Notes: generated by a model from the letters alone, not told the origin. Numbered from the stretch's first letter, positions 1 to 10,511 are shown. The stretch is DNA of 64,000 bases from Shewanella sp. SNU WT4 (GCF_006494715.1 NZ_CP041151.1:1116001-1180000); one strand, 5' to 3'. Translations and numbers: made by a program.

Positions 1-1484
1 AAATAAAAGCTTTTAGTTAACCCTGTGCGGCCTTGGGTTGCTTGACCAATCACATCTACCCGCGGCCAATGGCGCGCAGCAATCGCAAGCCACTCACACT
101 CTTGAATACATTCAGGTCCAGTCACTAACAACACGCGTGCAGGTAACACTCGCGCAGGCTCTGACGGCATAGAAGAGCGGGCAGGCAAAAAGCGCTGCAA
201 TTGAGTGCTTAAGCGCTGCGCCTTAATCTGCTGTTTAGTAGTCTCATGGGAGAAGCCCCACAGTTGCAGTGTTTGCGCGCTGCGATAATGCCCCAAAGTA
301 TATTGAGTCGCGCCGAGCAGAGTACGCTTCTCGGGTCCAAATCTTTGATTGAGTAAATGCAGTAACGCTTGGCTGCGGCCATGGGCTTTACGGATATCGA
401 TAATCACGGTTGGGTAATACTGTAAGGCTTGCTGCAGCTGAGCTTGCAGTTGACTGTCTTCCATGGCCGCTAAGTCATCAACGGCTAGCCACCAATGTTC
501 ACCATCTAAGGCTTGCCCGGGTGAGGGGCTATCATCACTTTCGGTTACAGGTATGGCTTGCGGTAAAACAAGCGCTTGATTGATGACCTCAGTAATTATC
601 ACGTTTGGCACTAAGGCTAACTCTTGTTTATCCTCCGCACTCTTTGCTGGTTCAATATTGATTTGAATTGGCTTAGGTGTAATTTGTTTTGAAGGGATTA
701 AGGTAAGAGTGTCACTGGCATGGGCTTGATTAAACCACGGCCGTTGCAATAGCGGCAGCAATGACAGCTTAAGATGATGATATTGACGCCATAGCTCAGA
801 TCCCACCGCGGTACTGCGCGCCTTTATAGGTAAGTGGCGATAGCTAATTTGGCCGCGGTTATTGGTGAGGGTAATACGTAAATCTTGCTCAGGATTTATG
901 CCCAGCAATGGCCTAAGTTGATGGGCCTGGCTAAGTAGCGCGGCTATCTTAGTTTGATCTTGCCACTGAGATCTGGGTAACAAGGTGCGAATGACATTTA
1001 TCCAGCGCGAAAGTGGCATACCGTCAATAAAACTGACTATGCTGGCGGTTTTATCCAGTAAGCGGCCGCGATTGTTTTTAGCAATAAAATGATCATTAAA
1101 GTATTCAATTTGATAATCATAGTCTTGCTGCGCCGCCACATAAGAGTGACTGGCACTGACATGCAAATTAGGATCGTTAAGTAGGCTTAAGCGCTGGCTT
1201 AACCGTAATTGATACTCGTTGATAGCCATGCCGTATTCACTGAGCTTGAACATTTGCTCCTGCCAGTGGCGCCATTCAATCGACCAATCGCTTGAGGCTA
1301 AGCTTAAAAACGCACCGTGACTTTGTAGCAAGCCCTCTAGTTCAATCAGTTCCTCAGTAATTTCCTGCTGGGATAAGGTTGCTGGCGGCGTTGCTGCTGG
1401 CCAATGCAGGCTTGCTAAGCGCCCTACGCACAGGGCAAGACTTGCAAGCAAGATAATATAGATAGTTCGATAACCCGTATTCAT
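1..1484 (-). CDS. S41-peptidase-like protein, catalytic residues lost (3' end outside window)
   Basis: About 494 codons are open from an ATG at 1484, behind a good AGGAAAGG site, and run off the window's left edge, so the C-terminus is missing. A hydrophobic N-terminal segment (about residues 5-25) suggests a membrane anchor or signal. Near the end, VIIDIRKAHG resembles the substrate-strand motif of S41 (Tsp/CtpA) proteases. VLLVTGPECIQECEWLA followed by VIGQATQGRTG then aligns without gaps to the Tsp serine/lysine region. In that alignment the nucleophile Ser falls on Gln461 and the general-base Lys on Arg486, with the same 25-residue spacing as E. coli Tsp S430/K455. I infer an S41 fold that cannot hydrolyse by the usual dyad. 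The 200 or so residues in the middle match nothing I recognise. Confidence 0.6.
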   Translation of the reverse strand, partial: MNTGYRTIYIILLASLALCVGRLASLHWPAATPPATLSQQEITEELIELEGLLQSHGAFLSLASSDWSIEWRHWQEQMFKLSEYGMAINEYQLRLSQRLSLLNDPNLHVSASHSYVAAQQDYDYQIEYFNDHFIAKNNRGRLLDKTASIVSFIDGMPLSRWINVIRTLLPRSQWQDQTKIAALLSQAHQLRPLLGINPEQDLRITLTNNRGQISYRHLPIKARSTAVGSELWRQYHHLKLSLLPLLQRPWFNQAHASDTLTLIPSKQITPKPIQINIEPAKSAEDKQELALVPNVIITEVINQALVLPQAIPVTESDDSPSPGQALDGEHWWLAVDDLAAMEDSQLQAQLQQALQYYPTVIIDIRKAHGRSQALLHLLNQRFGPEKRTLLGATQYTLGHYRSAQTLQLWGFSHETTKQQIKAQRLSTQLQRFLPARSSMPSEPARVLPARVLLVTGPECIQECEWLAIAARHWPRVDVIGQATQGRTGLTKSFY

Positions 1485-1864
1485 CGCCTTTCCTTGACCT
1501 TTTGCCGTAAATTGCGCGGCAGCTAAAGGATATCGTTGAGTGTTTGCCCCATTCCGAACTGGAGTGGGCATGGATTCATCTGACTTTCACCATAAAGTGG
1601 ATAAGTATTGTTGATAAATTCGCCTAATGCCAAAAATCGCTGGTGGGATTTGTTATGAGTGCTGGGACTAAGGGGCGCGTAGTGCGGCTAGGTTTAGCTT
1701 GCTGGGCATAAGGTTAAGGCTTGCTGACGGCATAATAGTCGTCTGCTAGATTAGTGGCGCATTATATATCTTTTAGTTGTAAGCTCTGCCGTTTGTCTAT
1801 TTATCTAATTATAAAGTTACGCCTATAGTGGCTGACATTGGATAATGAAGATTGCGGAGGCGCT
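1485..1864. other. intergenic region before the cobA-cys operon
   Basis: 380 bp between two divergent genes, so it should carry promoters for both. I see no convincing ORF, RNA gene or strong hairpin. CysB control of the rightward operon is expected from the pathway, but I cannot point to a defined site. Confidence 0.5.
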
Positions 1865-2677
1865 ATGGCGCAGCAAAATGACGTAGTATCACTCGCTTAT
1901 GCCACAGCGACTCCTGGGCTTGTGAGCATAGTGGGCGCAGGCCCTGGCGATCCTGACTTATTGACCATTAAGGCCTTAAGAACTTTACAGCAAGCCGATA
2001 CCGTGTTGTTTGACGCCTTAGTGAGCGACGATATCCTAGCGCTCATTCCAAGTACCACTGAGCGTATCTTGGTAGGCAAGCGTTCCGGTTTGCACAGTGC
2101 GACTCAAGCGGAAATCAATCAACTCTTGATCACTAAAGCTTATACCCGTCGCCATGTTGTGCGGCTTAAAGGTGGCGACCCGTTTATTTTTGGGCGCGGC
2201 GGTGAAGAGTGCTTAAGTTTGAAAGCGGCTGGCGTGCCTTATCAAGTGGTGCCCGGCATTACGGCCGCAAGCGGCGCGGCGGCGTATGCCGGTATTCCAT
2301 TAACTCATAGAGAAATGGCGCGCAGCGTTAGTTTTATTACTGGCCACACGTTAAATGATGATGTCAGTCGTTGGCAAGAATACCGCTCGGCGCAAATGAC
2401 CTTAGTGATTTACATGGGGGTTGAAAAGGCGGCGACTATTGCTGCCAACCTTATCGCGGCAGGTCGTGACGCCAATACTGCCGCCATCTTTGTGGCCAAT
2501 GCGAGTCGTCATAATCAAACTTTGCACCCTTGTAGCTTGGCGCAATTAGCCGCCGATAGTGTGCGAGATATTCCTATGCCAGCGCTGCTGATTATTGGTG
2601 AAGTCACTCGTTTAGCTTCTGAGCTTAAGTGGTTTGAAGGTAATGCGGCGGAACATAGCACTCAGCTAGCAAAGTGA
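1865..2677 (+). CDS. cobA: Uroporphyrinogen-III C-methyltransferase
   Basis: SAM-dependent methylation of uroporphyrinogen III at C2 and C7 gives precorrin-2, the siroheme precursor. The 270-residue protein has the family motifs in order: VGAGPGDPDLLT (about 23-34), RLKGGDPFIFGRGGEE (about 98) and VVPGITAASGAAAYAGIPLTHR split across the SAM pocket (about 126). It is a single-domain CobA/SUMT, without the CysG dehydrogenase/chelatase half. An upstream in-frame TTG at 1838 is open, but the ATG at 1865 has a GCGGAGG site at the right distance, so I use it. It leads the cysDN operon, which makes sense because sulfite reductase needs siroheme. Confidence 0.93.
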   Translation: MAQQNDVVSLAYATATPGLVSIVGAGPGDPDLLTIKALRTLQQADTVLFDALVSDDILALIPSTTERILVGKRSGLHSATQAEINQLLITKAYTRRHVVRLKGGDPFIFGRGGEECLSLKAAGVPYQVVPGITAASGAAAYAGIPLTHREMARSVSFITGHTLNDDVSRWQEYRSAQMTLVIYMGVEKAATIAANLIAAGRDANTAAIFVANASRHNQTLHPCSLAQLAADSVRDIPMPALLIIGEVTRLASELKWFEGNAAEHSTQLAK

Positions 2678-2770
2678 TAAATAGCACTGCAATGAGCTGT
2701 TTAAGAAAACACGATTTCAGTTTTTAGTTCAGTACTTATTTAACGGCTGCGGCCAAGAGGGAGAATCAAG

Positions 2771-3679
2771 ATGGTCCCAGAACAACTCAGTCATCTCGCG
2801 CAATTAGAAGCTGAAAGCATTCATATTATTCGCGAAGTTGCTGCCGAATTTGCCAATCCAGTCATGATGTACTCCATTGGTAAGGACTCATCTGTGATGC
2901 TGCATCTGGCGCGTAAGGCGTTTTATCCCGGCAAGGTGCCATTTCCTTTGCTGCATGTAGATACCGGCTGGAAATTTAAAGAGATGATCGCCTTTCGCGA
3001 GCAGCAAGTGGCTAAGTTTGGCTTGAATTTATTGGTGCACACTAATCCTGATGGCTTAGCTCAAGGCATTAATCCCTTTGATCATGGCAGCGCTAAGCAT
3101 ACCGACATAATGAAGACCCAAGCGCTTAAACAAGCCTTAGATCATCATAAGTTTGATGCCGCGTTTGGCGGCGCGCGCCGTGATGAAGAGAAATCCCGCG
3201 CCAAAGAGCGAGTCTATTCGTTTCGCGATAAGCAGCACAGATGGGACCCTAAAAATCAGCGCCCTGAATTATGGAATACCTATAACGCCGCCATTGACCC
3301 TGGCGAAAGTATTCGCGTGTTCCCGTTATCTAACTGGACTGAGCTGGATATTTGGCAATACATCAAACAAGAAAACATTGAAATCGTGCCGTTATATTTT
3401 GCCAAACCACGACCTGTGGTGGAGCGCCAAGGCCAGCTCATTATGGTGGATGACGAGCGCATGCCGTTATTAGCCAGCGATGAAGTGCGCCATTTAACGG
3501 TCAGGTTTCGCACTTTAGGTTGTTATCCATTAACGGCCGCCATGGAATCACAAGCCATTACTTTAGATGACATTATTGAAGAAATGCTGCTGGCACGCTC
3601 AAGTGAGCGCGAAGGTCGACTGATAGATAGCGATCAAAGTGGCTCAATGGAACTTAAAAAACGTCAGGGTTATTTCTAA
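2771..3679 (+). CDS. cysD: Sulfate adenylyltransferase subunit 2
   Basis: Small catalytic subunit of ATP sulfurylase, making adenosine 5'-phosphosulfate from sulfate and ATP in the cytosol. The 302 residues match the usual length. A PP-loop SIGKDSSV lies at 35-42 and the conserved [15 protein letters not shown] stretch near 134. The protein ends in the typical QGYF. A ribosome binding site (GAGGGAGAA) precedes the ATG. cysN follows 15 bp downstream and encodes the GTPase partner that drives the reaction. Confidence 0.97.
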   Translation: MVPEQLSHLAQLEAESIHIIREVAAEFANPVMMYSIGKDSSVMLHLARKAFYPGKVPFPLLHVDTGWKFKEMIAFREQQVAKFGLNLLVHTNPDGLAQGINPFDHGSAKHTDIMKTQALKQALDHHKFDAAFGGARRDEEKSRAKERVYSFRDKQHRWDPKNQRPELWNTYNAAIDPGESIRVFPLSNWTELDIWQYIKQENIEIVPLYFAKPRPVVERQGQLIMVDDERMPLLASDEVRHLTVRFRTLGCYPLTAAMESQAITLDDIIEEMLLARSSEREGRLIDSDQSGSMELKKRQGYF

Positions 3680-3694
3680 GGCGAGGAATCAATA

Positions 3695-5092
3695 ATGAAA
3701 AATACAGCCCAGTCAGTGAGTCAGTATTTAGCGCAGCAGCAACATAAAAGCTTATTGCGATTATTAACCTGTGGCAGTGTCGATGATGGTAAAAGCACCT
3801 TAATCGGCCGCTTATTGTATGACAGCGCCCAAATTTATGAAGACCATTTAGCCAGCTTAAAAACCGACAGCGCCAAGGTAGGAACTACGGGCGATGCCCT
3901 AGATTTAGCCTTGTTGGTTGATGGCCTGCAGGCCGAGCGCGAGCAAGGGATCACTATTGATGTCGCCTATCGTTATTTCTCTACCGACAAGCGCAAATTC
4001 ATCATTGCTGATACCCCAGGCCATGAGCAATATACCCGCAATATGGCCACCGGCGCGTCAACCTGTGAGCTTGCCATAGTGCTGGTGGATGCGCGCCATG
4101 GCGTGCAGCGTCAAACTCGCCGCCATGCGTTAATCGCCTCCTTACTTGGGATTAAGCATCTGGTTGTTGCCATTAATAAAATGGATTTAGTGGCTTACTC
4201 GCAAAGTCGTTATCAGCAAATTGTTGATGATGTTGCCAGTTTTGCCGCTGAACTTGGCGAACTGACCATTAACTATGTTCCTGTCTCTGCCTTAGTAGGG
4301 GATAACGTAGTTAATGGCAGTGTGCATATGCCTTGGTATCAAGGCCAAAGCTTATTGAGCTTGTTAGAAACTATCGATACAAGGCGCTCGCTTAATACTG
4401 AGCCAGTGCGCTTAGCTGTGCAGTACGTGCAGCGCCCAAATCTTGATTTTCGCGGCTATGCCGGCACCTTGCAAAGCGGCACCTTAGCGGTTGGTGATGA
4501 GATAATCGCGCTGCCTTCTGCTAAACGCGCAACCGTTGCCAGAATCGTGACCTTTGATGGTGACTTACCGCGCGCCATTGCTGGGCAAGCCATTACTGTG
4601 ACCTTAAACCATGAGCTAGATATTTCCCGTGGCGATATGCTGGCAAGTGTTGATGCGCCGCCGCAATTAGCCAGTGAAGTGAGCGCCGATCTGGTATGGA
4701 TGGATGAAGCGCCGCTGGTGCTTGGCAAACTTTACAATGTTAAAGCTGGCCATAAATTAATTCAGGCAACAGTGACGGCGATTGAATACCAGTTAGACGT
4801 CAATAGCTATCAACAATTGGCGGCCACTAGCCTGCATTTAAACGGCATAGCTCGGGTCAATTTACGCTTAAGTGAGCCATTAGCTTTTGATGCTTATCAA
4901 CAATTGCGCCACAGCGGCAGCATGATTTTAATTGATAGGCTCAGCAATGCCACAGTTGCTGCGGCCATGCTGGTGGCCAGCGTTAATCAAGCACCTAAGG
5001 CGCAATTTAGTGATTTTGAAAAGCAGCTCAATGCGCTTATTCGCAGCCAATATCCGCATTGGCAAGCCATAGATATTGCCACCTTGGAGTAA
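3695..5092 (+). CDS. cysN: Sulfate adenylyltransferase subunit 1 (GTPase)
   Basis: GTP-hydrolysing subunit that couples to CysD for APS synthesis. The G1 motif GSVDDGKST is at 27-35, G3 DTPGH at 106-110 and G4 NKMD at 161-164, followed by EF-Tu-like beta-barrel domains. At 465 residues it is a stand-alone CysN with no fused APS kinase; that activity is supplied by cysC downstream. It has an AGGCGAGGAA-type site and is cotranscribed with cysD. Confidence 0.97.
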   Translation: MKNTAQSVSQYLAQQQHKSLLRLLTCGSVDDGKSTLIGRLLYDSAQIYEDHLASLKTDSAKVGTTGDALDLALLVDGLQAEREQGITIDVAYRYFSTDKRKFIIADTPGHEQYTRNMATGASTCELAIVLVDARHGVQRQTRRHALIASLLGIKHLVVAINKMDLVAYSQSRYQQIVDDVASFAAELGELTINYVPVSALVGDNVVNGSVHMPWYQGQSLLSLLETIDTRRSLNTEPVRLAVQYVQRPNLDFRGYAGTLQSGTLAVGDEIIALPSAKRATVARIVTFDGDLPRAIAGQAITVTLNHELDISRGDMLASVDAPPQLASEVSADLVWMDEAPLVLGKLYNVKAGHKLIQATVTAIEYQLDVNSYQQLAATSLHLNGIARVNLRLSEPLAFDAYQQLRHSGSMILIDRLSNATVAAAMLVASVNQAPKAQFSDFEKQLNALIRSQYPHWQAIDIATLE

Positions 5093-5097
5093 GCAAA

Positions 5098-6858
5098 ATG
5101 TCCACATGGCTCAGTGCTGCTAATCAGTTATGGATATCGGTTGAGCACTTTGGCATAGGTTTGATTTTAATCGCCTTAGTCATAGGCTTGATTCGAGGGG
5201 TATCGAGTCCTGCGTTGTTATTTAGTTTAGCGGCGGTGAGTTGTTATTTATTGGGTTACGTGAGCTTGCAAGGGCTACTGACTAACTTTGCCAATGAAGG
5301 CTTAGTGACCTTAGTGCTCTTGCTGTTAGTCACCCAAGCATTAGAGAAAACTCGCATATTAACTCAAATGAGCCGCGCTATTGGCCGCGGTTCATTGGCC
5401 TCAACCTTATGCCGTTTAAGTATTTCTACGGCCCTAATTTCATCATTTACCAATAACACCGCTGTGGTGGCATCGTTAATTGGCGCAGTGCGCCATAACA
5501 CAGGTCATGCGCCCACTAAGCTGTTATTGCCATTATCGTACGCGGCGATTTTAGGCGGCACTTTAACCTTAATTGGTACTTCGACCTCCTTAATAGTGAA
5601 CTCTTTTGTGGTGGCGGCAGGCTTGCCACCCATAGGTTTTTTTGAGTTTACTCAGGTAGGCATAGTCGCTGCCATTGCGGGCATCATCGTCTTAGTGTTA
5701 GGCGCCATGTATTTGCCCGACAGACAAGTGGGCAGCGCGCAGCAAGGCTGGTATTTATTAGAAGCGCGGGTGATTGCAAACAGCAACTTGGTGGGTAAGA
5801 GTGTGCAAGACAATCACTTACGCGCCCTTAAGCATTTATATTTGGTGGAGCTTGAGCGCGGCGGCATACGTATTTGCCCAGTACCGCCTGGATTAGTGCT
5901 GCAACCCAGTGATGTGTTACGTTTCTCTGGCGCTGTGGATGCCATGGCAGTACTGGAGCAATTTGATGGCTTAGAGTGGTTTGGTAAGCAGCAGGCTCGC
6001 GGCCAAAATTTACTGGAAGCCGTCATATCGCCAGCATCGGCTTTAGTTGGGCGCTCGCTCAAACAGGCGCAGTTTCGTGAGCATTTTGATGCCGCAGTGG
6101 TGGCGATTCGCCGCGGCGCTGAGCCATTAAAAGGGGGGCTTGGCGATATTGAGCTCATGGCGGGTGATATGTTAGTGCTGGCACCGGGCAAAACCTTTCG
6201 CCAGCACCCTGATCTTAATCATGATTTCTTAGCCATCAGTGGCCTTGATATCAGTGTGCGTTTAGATAAAAAACGCAATACCACAGTGTTAGCGACGTTT
6301 GCCCTCACTATTTTATTAAGCGTGTTTGAGTGGGTTCCTTTAGCTAAGGGCTTAAGCCTATTGCTGTTATTTTATGTTGGTATAGGGGCTATCACCTTAG
6401 ATGAAATCCGCAGCCGTTTTCCTATCGGGTTAACACTGGTGGTGGGCAGCGCCTTGAGTCTGGCCAACTTAATGTTGGCGTCGGGGCTTGCTGATAACTT
6501 AGCTAAAAGCTTGCTTGCTATGAGTGGCGGTATGGGCGTCATGGCCGCCTTTATCTTAGTGTATTTTTTAACGCTAGCGCTCACTGAACTCATGACCAAT
6601 AATGCCGCGGCCGCCTTAGCTTTTCCTATCGCTTATGCGGTGGCCATGAGTTATGGCGTTGATACTCGCCCATTTATTTTTGCGGTACTGTTTGGCGCCA
6701 GTGCCAGCTTTATTTGCCCTTATGGTTATCAAACCCACTTAATGGTGCAATCGGCCGGTAATTACCAGTTTAAAGATTTTGTGCGTCTGGGGTTACCTGT
6801 CTCCATAGTGTATTCGGCCGCGGTGCTCATCTTAGTGCCTTTATGCTTTCCTTTTTAA
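5098..6858 (+). CDS. SLC13/DASS-family permease with two TrkA-C domains, probable sulfate transporter
   Basis: 586-residue inner-membrane protein. N- and C-terminal blocks of hydrophobic helices flank a soluble middle of about 150 residues holding two TrkA-C (RCK_C) repeats, around 215-275 and 300-365; each ends in a DVLRFSG or DMLVLAPG-like strand. The membrane halves carry the paired FTNNTAVVA and MTNNAAAALAF hairpin motifs and a TLIGTSTSLIVN stretch, typical of the SLC13/citrate-sodium symporter family. The longest frame starts at 5059 inside cysN; the ATG at 5098 sits behind TTGGAGT and 5 bp after the cysN stop. Its place between cysN and cysC suggests sulfate import, which is inference. 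Confidence 0.85.
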   Translation: MSTWLSAANQLWISVEHFGIGLILIALVIGLIRGVSSPALLFSLAAVSCYLLGYVSLQGLLTNFANEGLVTLVLLLLVTQALEKTRILTQMSRAIGRGSLASTLCRLSISTALISSFTNNTAVVASLIGAVRHNTGHAPTKLLLPLSYAAILGGTLTLIGTSTSLIVNSFVVAAGLPPIGFFEFTQVGIVAAIAGIIVLVLGAMYLPDRQVGSAQQGWYLLEARVIANSNLVGKSVQDNHLRALKHLYLVELERGGIRICPVPPGLVLQPSDVLRFSGAVDAMAVLEQFDGLEWFGKQQARGQNLLEAVISPASALVGRSLKQAQFREHFDAAVVAIRRGAEPLKGGLGDIELMAGDMLVLAPGKTFRQHPDLNHDFLAISGLDISVRLDKKRNTTVLATFALTILLSVFEWVPLAKGLSLLLLFYVGIGAITLDEIRSRFPIGLTLVVGSALSLANLMLASGLADNLAKSLLAMSGGMGVMAAFILVYFLTLALTELMTNNAAAALAFPIAYAVAMSYGVDTRPFIFAVLFGASASFICPYGYQTHLMVQSAGNYQFKDFVRLGLPVSIVYSAAVLILVPLCFPF

Positions 6859-6873
6859 TGATGTGAGGTGTGT

Positions 6874-7542
6874 ATGAAATCAGCAGTATCAGCGCCAGTT
6901 GCCGAGGTTATTCAAGGGCAAGATATAGTGTGGCATCAGCATCTGGTCACTGGGTTTGAGCGGGCCGCGCAAAAGCAGCAGCAACCTGTGATCTTATGGT
7001 TTACTGGGCTTTCTGGCGCGGGTAAATCCACCTTAGCTGGCGCCTTAGAGCAAGCCTTATTTGCCGCTGGGCATCACACGTATCTGCTCGATGGCGATAA
7101 TGTCCGCCATGGTTTATGCAAGGATTTAGGCTTTAGCGAAGCTGATAGGGATGAGAATTTACGCCGCGTTGGGGAAGTTGCCAAGTTAATGCTAGATGCG
7201 GGCTTAGTGGTGTTATCGGCCTTTATATCGCCCACTCGCAGTGAGCGCGATGCCATTCGCGCCAGCGTGCCCGCGGGGCAATTTATTGAAATTCATGTGG
7301 CTACGCCACTGACCGTTTGTGAAGCGCGCGATCCTAAAGGCTTATATGTCAGTGCGCGTAAGGGCGAGATTGCTAATTTCACTGGTATTTCCGCCCCCTA
7401 CGAAGCGCCATTAGCCGCTGAACTCACCATAGACACCAGTAAAGGTGAGCTTGATAGGCAAGTTGATACCTTAATGACCTATCTCACCGCGCTGGAAATT
7501 ATTAAAGCCAAAGATGTTAACGCCAAAGATATTAATGCTTGA
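6874..7542 (+). CDS. cysC: Adenylylsulfate kinase
   Basis: Phosphorylates APS to PAPS, the next step after CysDN. The P-loop GLSGAGKST is at 45-53, the substrate-binding [10 protein letters not shown] begins at 72, and [12 protein letters not shown] carries the serine that is transiently phosphorylated in the family. The 222 residues include about 20 extra at the N-terminus compared with E. coli CysC. A GTG at 6868 is also in frame, but the GAGG at 6865-6868 fits the ATG at 6874. It is the last gene of the operon. The C-terminal [10 protein letters not shown] is an internal repeat. Confidence 0.95.
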   Translation: MKSAVSAPVAEVIQGQDIVWHQHLVTGFERAAQKQQQPVILWFTGLSGAGKSTLAGALEQALFAAGHHTYLLDGDNVRHGLCKDLGFSEADRDENLRRVGEVAKLMLDAGLVVLSAFISPTRSERDAIRASVPAGQFIEIHVATPLTVCEARDPKGLYVSARKGEIANFTGISAPYEAPLAAELTIDTSKGELDRQVDTLMTYLTALEIIKAKDVNAKDINA

Positions 7543-7907
7543 GTTGATGGCATGCCCTTCATGTATTTGAGGGGCATAAGCCTCTACCTTAAGTATCACA
7601 GTTCATGTCATTATGAATGACAGCTCAGAGCCTAGCCTTTATCTCCCAGCGGCGTGTGCCACCCTAATTAAGTGTTAATCAAGAGCGGTATCTACTGCGA
7701 AACCATTTACGACCCATTTAAGTCAATCTTATGCTCGTTATGAGCTTATGTATGGCGCTAATCTAATCTCTCATAGCAGCCTCTTTACGCCTAGTGAGAC
7801 TGTGTTAAATGGCAAAAAAGCCCTTGTGATATAAGGTCGGTTACTGACACTTATACCAGTGAAGGGCTTTTTATTAGCTTAGCGACCTCGCTTCGTGAGG
7901 TCACATG
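7543..7907. other. intergenic region between convergent cysC and adhE
   Basis: 365 bp with no credible ORF. A weak hairpin (ATGCCC with GGGCAT, 7552-7576) lies just after cysC, without a T-run. A strong terminator follows at 7813-7873. The middle shows nothing I can name. Confidence 0.5.
7813..7873 (-). terminator. Bidirectional-type terminator downstream of adhE
   Basis: Outer arms AAAAAGCCCTT and AAGGGCTTTTT enclose a second paired stem (TATAAGGTC with GACACTTATA, one bulged base). The T-run is present in both directions, so it could end adhE transcription and also stop read-through from cysC. Confidence 0.85.
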
Positions 7908-10511
7908 TTAGTTATTATCGCTGTAGTTTCGACCATAGTAGCTATCGAGGAACAGTTGTTTCAGCTCGATAAGCAATGGGTAACGGGGGTTGGCTCCGGT
8001 ACATTGATCGTCAAAGGCATCTTCGGCTAGTTCATCTAACTTGGCGAGGAAGTCGGCTTCGTTGACGCCAGCGTCTTGGATAGAAGCAGGAATGCCAATC
8101 GACTTCTTGAGCTGAGTGATTTTCTCAAGCAATTGTTCAACTTTTTCTTCATCCGTTGTTCCGCCGAGTTTCAAGTGATCGGCAATGGCAGCATAACGGC
8201 ACAGGGCTTTTGGCCGGTCGTATTGGCTAAATGCCGCTTGCTTAGTGGGCAGATCCGTTGCGTTAAAGCGGATAACGTTGTTGATCAGCAATGCGTTGGC
8301 TAAGCCGTGGGCAAGGTGGAACTCTGCGCCCAACTTGTGCGCCATTGAGTGGCAAATACCGAGGAAAGCGTTAGCAAAGGCAATACCCGCAATGGTGGCG
8401 CCATTGTGAACTTTTTCACGGGCGACAGGTGCTTGCGAACCTAAGTGGTAGGCATCTGGTAAATATTTGCACAGTAAATCGAGGGCTTGCAGTGCTTGGC
8501 CGTCGCTGTATTCGTTCGCCATCACGCTGACATAAGCTTCAAGGGCGTGGGTGACCGCATCTATGCCACCAAAGGCGGTGAGGGATTTAGGCATGTCCAT
8601 CACAAGATTTGGGTCAACAATCGCCATATTAGGCGTGAGTTGATAATCGGCAATTGGGTATTTTTTCCCTGTGACTTCATCGGTCACAACCGCAAAAGGC
8701 GTGACTTCAGAACCTGTACCTGAGGTGGTGGGAATCGCCACCATCATGGCCTTGGTGCCCATCTTAGGGAACTTGTAGATACGTTTACGAATGTCCATAA
8801 AGCGCAAGGCTAGATCTGCAAAATCAACCTCTGGATGTTCGTACAGCACCCAAATAATCTTCGCTGCATCCATAGGTGAGCCACCGCCTAGGGCGATAAT
8901 CACATCGGGCTTAAAGTTTTGTGCGACCTTTGCCCCTTGGCGAACTATGGCTAAAGTAGGATCGGCTTCGACATCGTAAAATATTTCGGTTTCAAGGCCT
9001 TGGGCCTTTAAAATCCGCATGGTTTCGTCGCAATAACCGTGGTTAAACAAAAATCTGTCGGTGATGATCAGCGCGCGTTTTTTATCGCTCAGTTCTTCCA
9101 GTGCTATTGGTAAACTGCCGCGGCGGAAATAAATAGATGCAGGAAGCTTGTGCCACAACATGTTTTCGGCCCTCTTAGCGACAGTTTTCTTGTTGATCAA
9201 ATGACTTGGACCCACGTTTTCCGAAATCGAGTTGCCGCCCCAAGAGCCGCAACCTAAGGTGAGTGAAGGTGCTAGTTTGAAGTTATACAAATCGCCAATG
9301 CCCCCCTGCGAAGCTGGGGTGTTGATCAAGATGCGCGCCGTTTTCATTCTAAAACCAAAGGCATGCACACGTTCGGTTTGCGTGTCTTGGTCGGTATAAA
9401 GCCCAGAAGTGTGGCCAATGCCCCCGAGGGCGACTAAGGCTTCAGCTTTATCCATAGCATCGTTAAAGTCGATGGCACGGTACATGCCAAGCAGTGGAGA
9501 GAGTTTTTCATGGGCGAAGGCTTCGCTGTCGCCAATGTCGGTGACTTCACCAATCAGCACCTTGGTCCAATGAGGGACGTCAAAGCCCGCCATTTGCGCG
9601 ATAGTCGCGGCGCTTTGACCCACGATATCGGCATTCAAACTGCCATTTTTTAAAATGACCTGTTGCATCGCCGCGGTTTCATCTTTCGAGAGTATGTAAC
9701 CACCGTGAGTCGCGAAACGCTCTTTGACCTGCTCATAAATACTGTCGACCACAATTACAGCTTGCTCTGAGGCGCAGACCACGCCGTTGTCGAAGGTTTT
9801 CGACATTAATATTGAGCTGACTGCCCGTTTGATGTCGGCGGTTTCATCAATCACAATCGGCGTGTTACCCGCACCGACCCCAATAGCAGGTTTACCGGAA
9901 GAGTAGGCGGCTTTTACCATACCTGGGCCACCGGTTGCGAGGATCAAATTAACCTTAGGATGAGTCATTAATTGATTCGATAGTGCGACGCTGGGCTCAT
10001 CAATCCAGCCGATGATATCCTTAGGCGCACCAGCCGCAATGGCGGCGTCCAGCACTAATCTTGCTGCGGTTGTGGTCGAGTTTTTGGCCCTTGGGTGGGG
10101 CGAGAAGATGATCGCATTACGGGTTTTAAGGCTGATTAATGCCTTAAATATCGCGGTCGATGTTGGGTTCGTGGTGGGCACTATGCCGCAGATGATGCCA
10201 ACGGGTTCGGCTATGGTGATAGTGCCGAAGGTGACATCTTCAGATAAAATCCCGCAGGTTTTTTCATCTTTGTATTTGTTATAAATGTACTCAGAAGCAA
10301 AGTGGTTTTTGATCACTTTGTCTTCAACCACACCCATGCGGGTTTCTGCCGCGGCCATTTTCGCCAGCGAAATACGCGCATCGGCGGCGGCGAGGGCGGC
10401 AGCACGGAAAATGCTATCGACTTGGGCTTGACTGAACGTTGCATATTCGGCCTGGGCTTTCGCCACACGCTCGACCATCAGATCCAGTTCTTGTGCATTG
10501 GTCACTATCAC
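7908..10511 (-). CDS. adhE: Bifunctional acetaldehyde-CoA/alcohol dehydrogenase
   Basis: Fermentative enzyme reducing acetyl-CoA to acetaldehyde and then ethanol with two NADH. Residues 1 to about 440 form the aldehyde dehydrogenase half, with the thiohydrolase-type catalytic cysteine in FDNGVVCASEQ at C246, the same number as in E. coli. The rest is an iron-dependent alcohol dehydrogenase with GGGSPMDAAK, GGIDAVTHALEAY and the metal-binding CHSMAHKLGAEFHLAHG. It has 867 residues, close to the E. coli length. The start is a GTG; MIVTNAQELD parallels the E. coli N-terminus MAVTNVAELN, which supports it. AGGAGT is 8 bases upstream, and a terminator-like hairpin lies just before that. Confidence 0.97.
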   Translation of the reverse strand: MIVTNAQELDLMVERVAKAQAEYATFSQAQVDSIFRAAALAAADARISLAKMAAAETRMGVVEDKVIKNHFASEYIYNKYKDEKTCGILSEDVTFGTITIAEPVGIICGIVPTTNPTSTAIFKALISLKTRNAIIFSPHPRAKNSTTTAARLVLDAAIAAGAPKDIIGWIDEPSVALSNQLMTHPKVNLILATGGPGMVKAAYSSGKPAIGVGAGNTPIVIDETADIKRAVSSILMSKTFDNGVVCASEQAVIVVDSIYEQVKERFATHGGYILSKDETAAMQQVILKNGSLNADIVGQSAATIAQMAGFDVPHWTKVLIGEVTDIGDSEAFAHEKLSPLLGMYRAIDFNDAMDKAEALVALGGIGHTSGLYTDQDTQTERVHAFGFRMKTARILINTPASQGGIGDLYNFKLAPSLTLGCGSWGGNSISENVGPSHLINKKTVAKRAENMLWHKLPASIYFRRGSLPIALEELSDKKRALIITDRFLFNHGYCDETMRILKAQGLETEIFYDVEADPTLAIVRQGAKVAQNFKPDVIIALGGGSPMDAAKIIWVLYEHPEVDFADLALRFMDIRKRIYKFPKMGTKAMMVAIPTTSGTGSEVTPFAVVTDEVTGKKYPIADYQLTPNMAIVDPNLVMDMPKSLTAFGGIDAVTHALEAYVSVMANEYSDGQALQALDLLCKYLPDAYHLGSQAPVAREKVHNGATIAGIAFANAFLGICHSMAHKLGAEFHLAHGLANALLINNVIRFNATDLPTKQAAFSQYDRPKALCRYAAIADHLKLGGTTDEEKVEQLLEKITQLKKSIGIPASIQDAGVNEADFLAKLDELAEDAFDDQCTGANPRYPLLIELKQLFLDSYYGRNYSDNN

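Noticed and set aside
3153..3513. Frames overlapping cysD on both strands
   Set aside because: Shadows of the cysD codon pattern; same reasoning applies to other frames nested in large genes such as adhE, lptD and the IS transposase.
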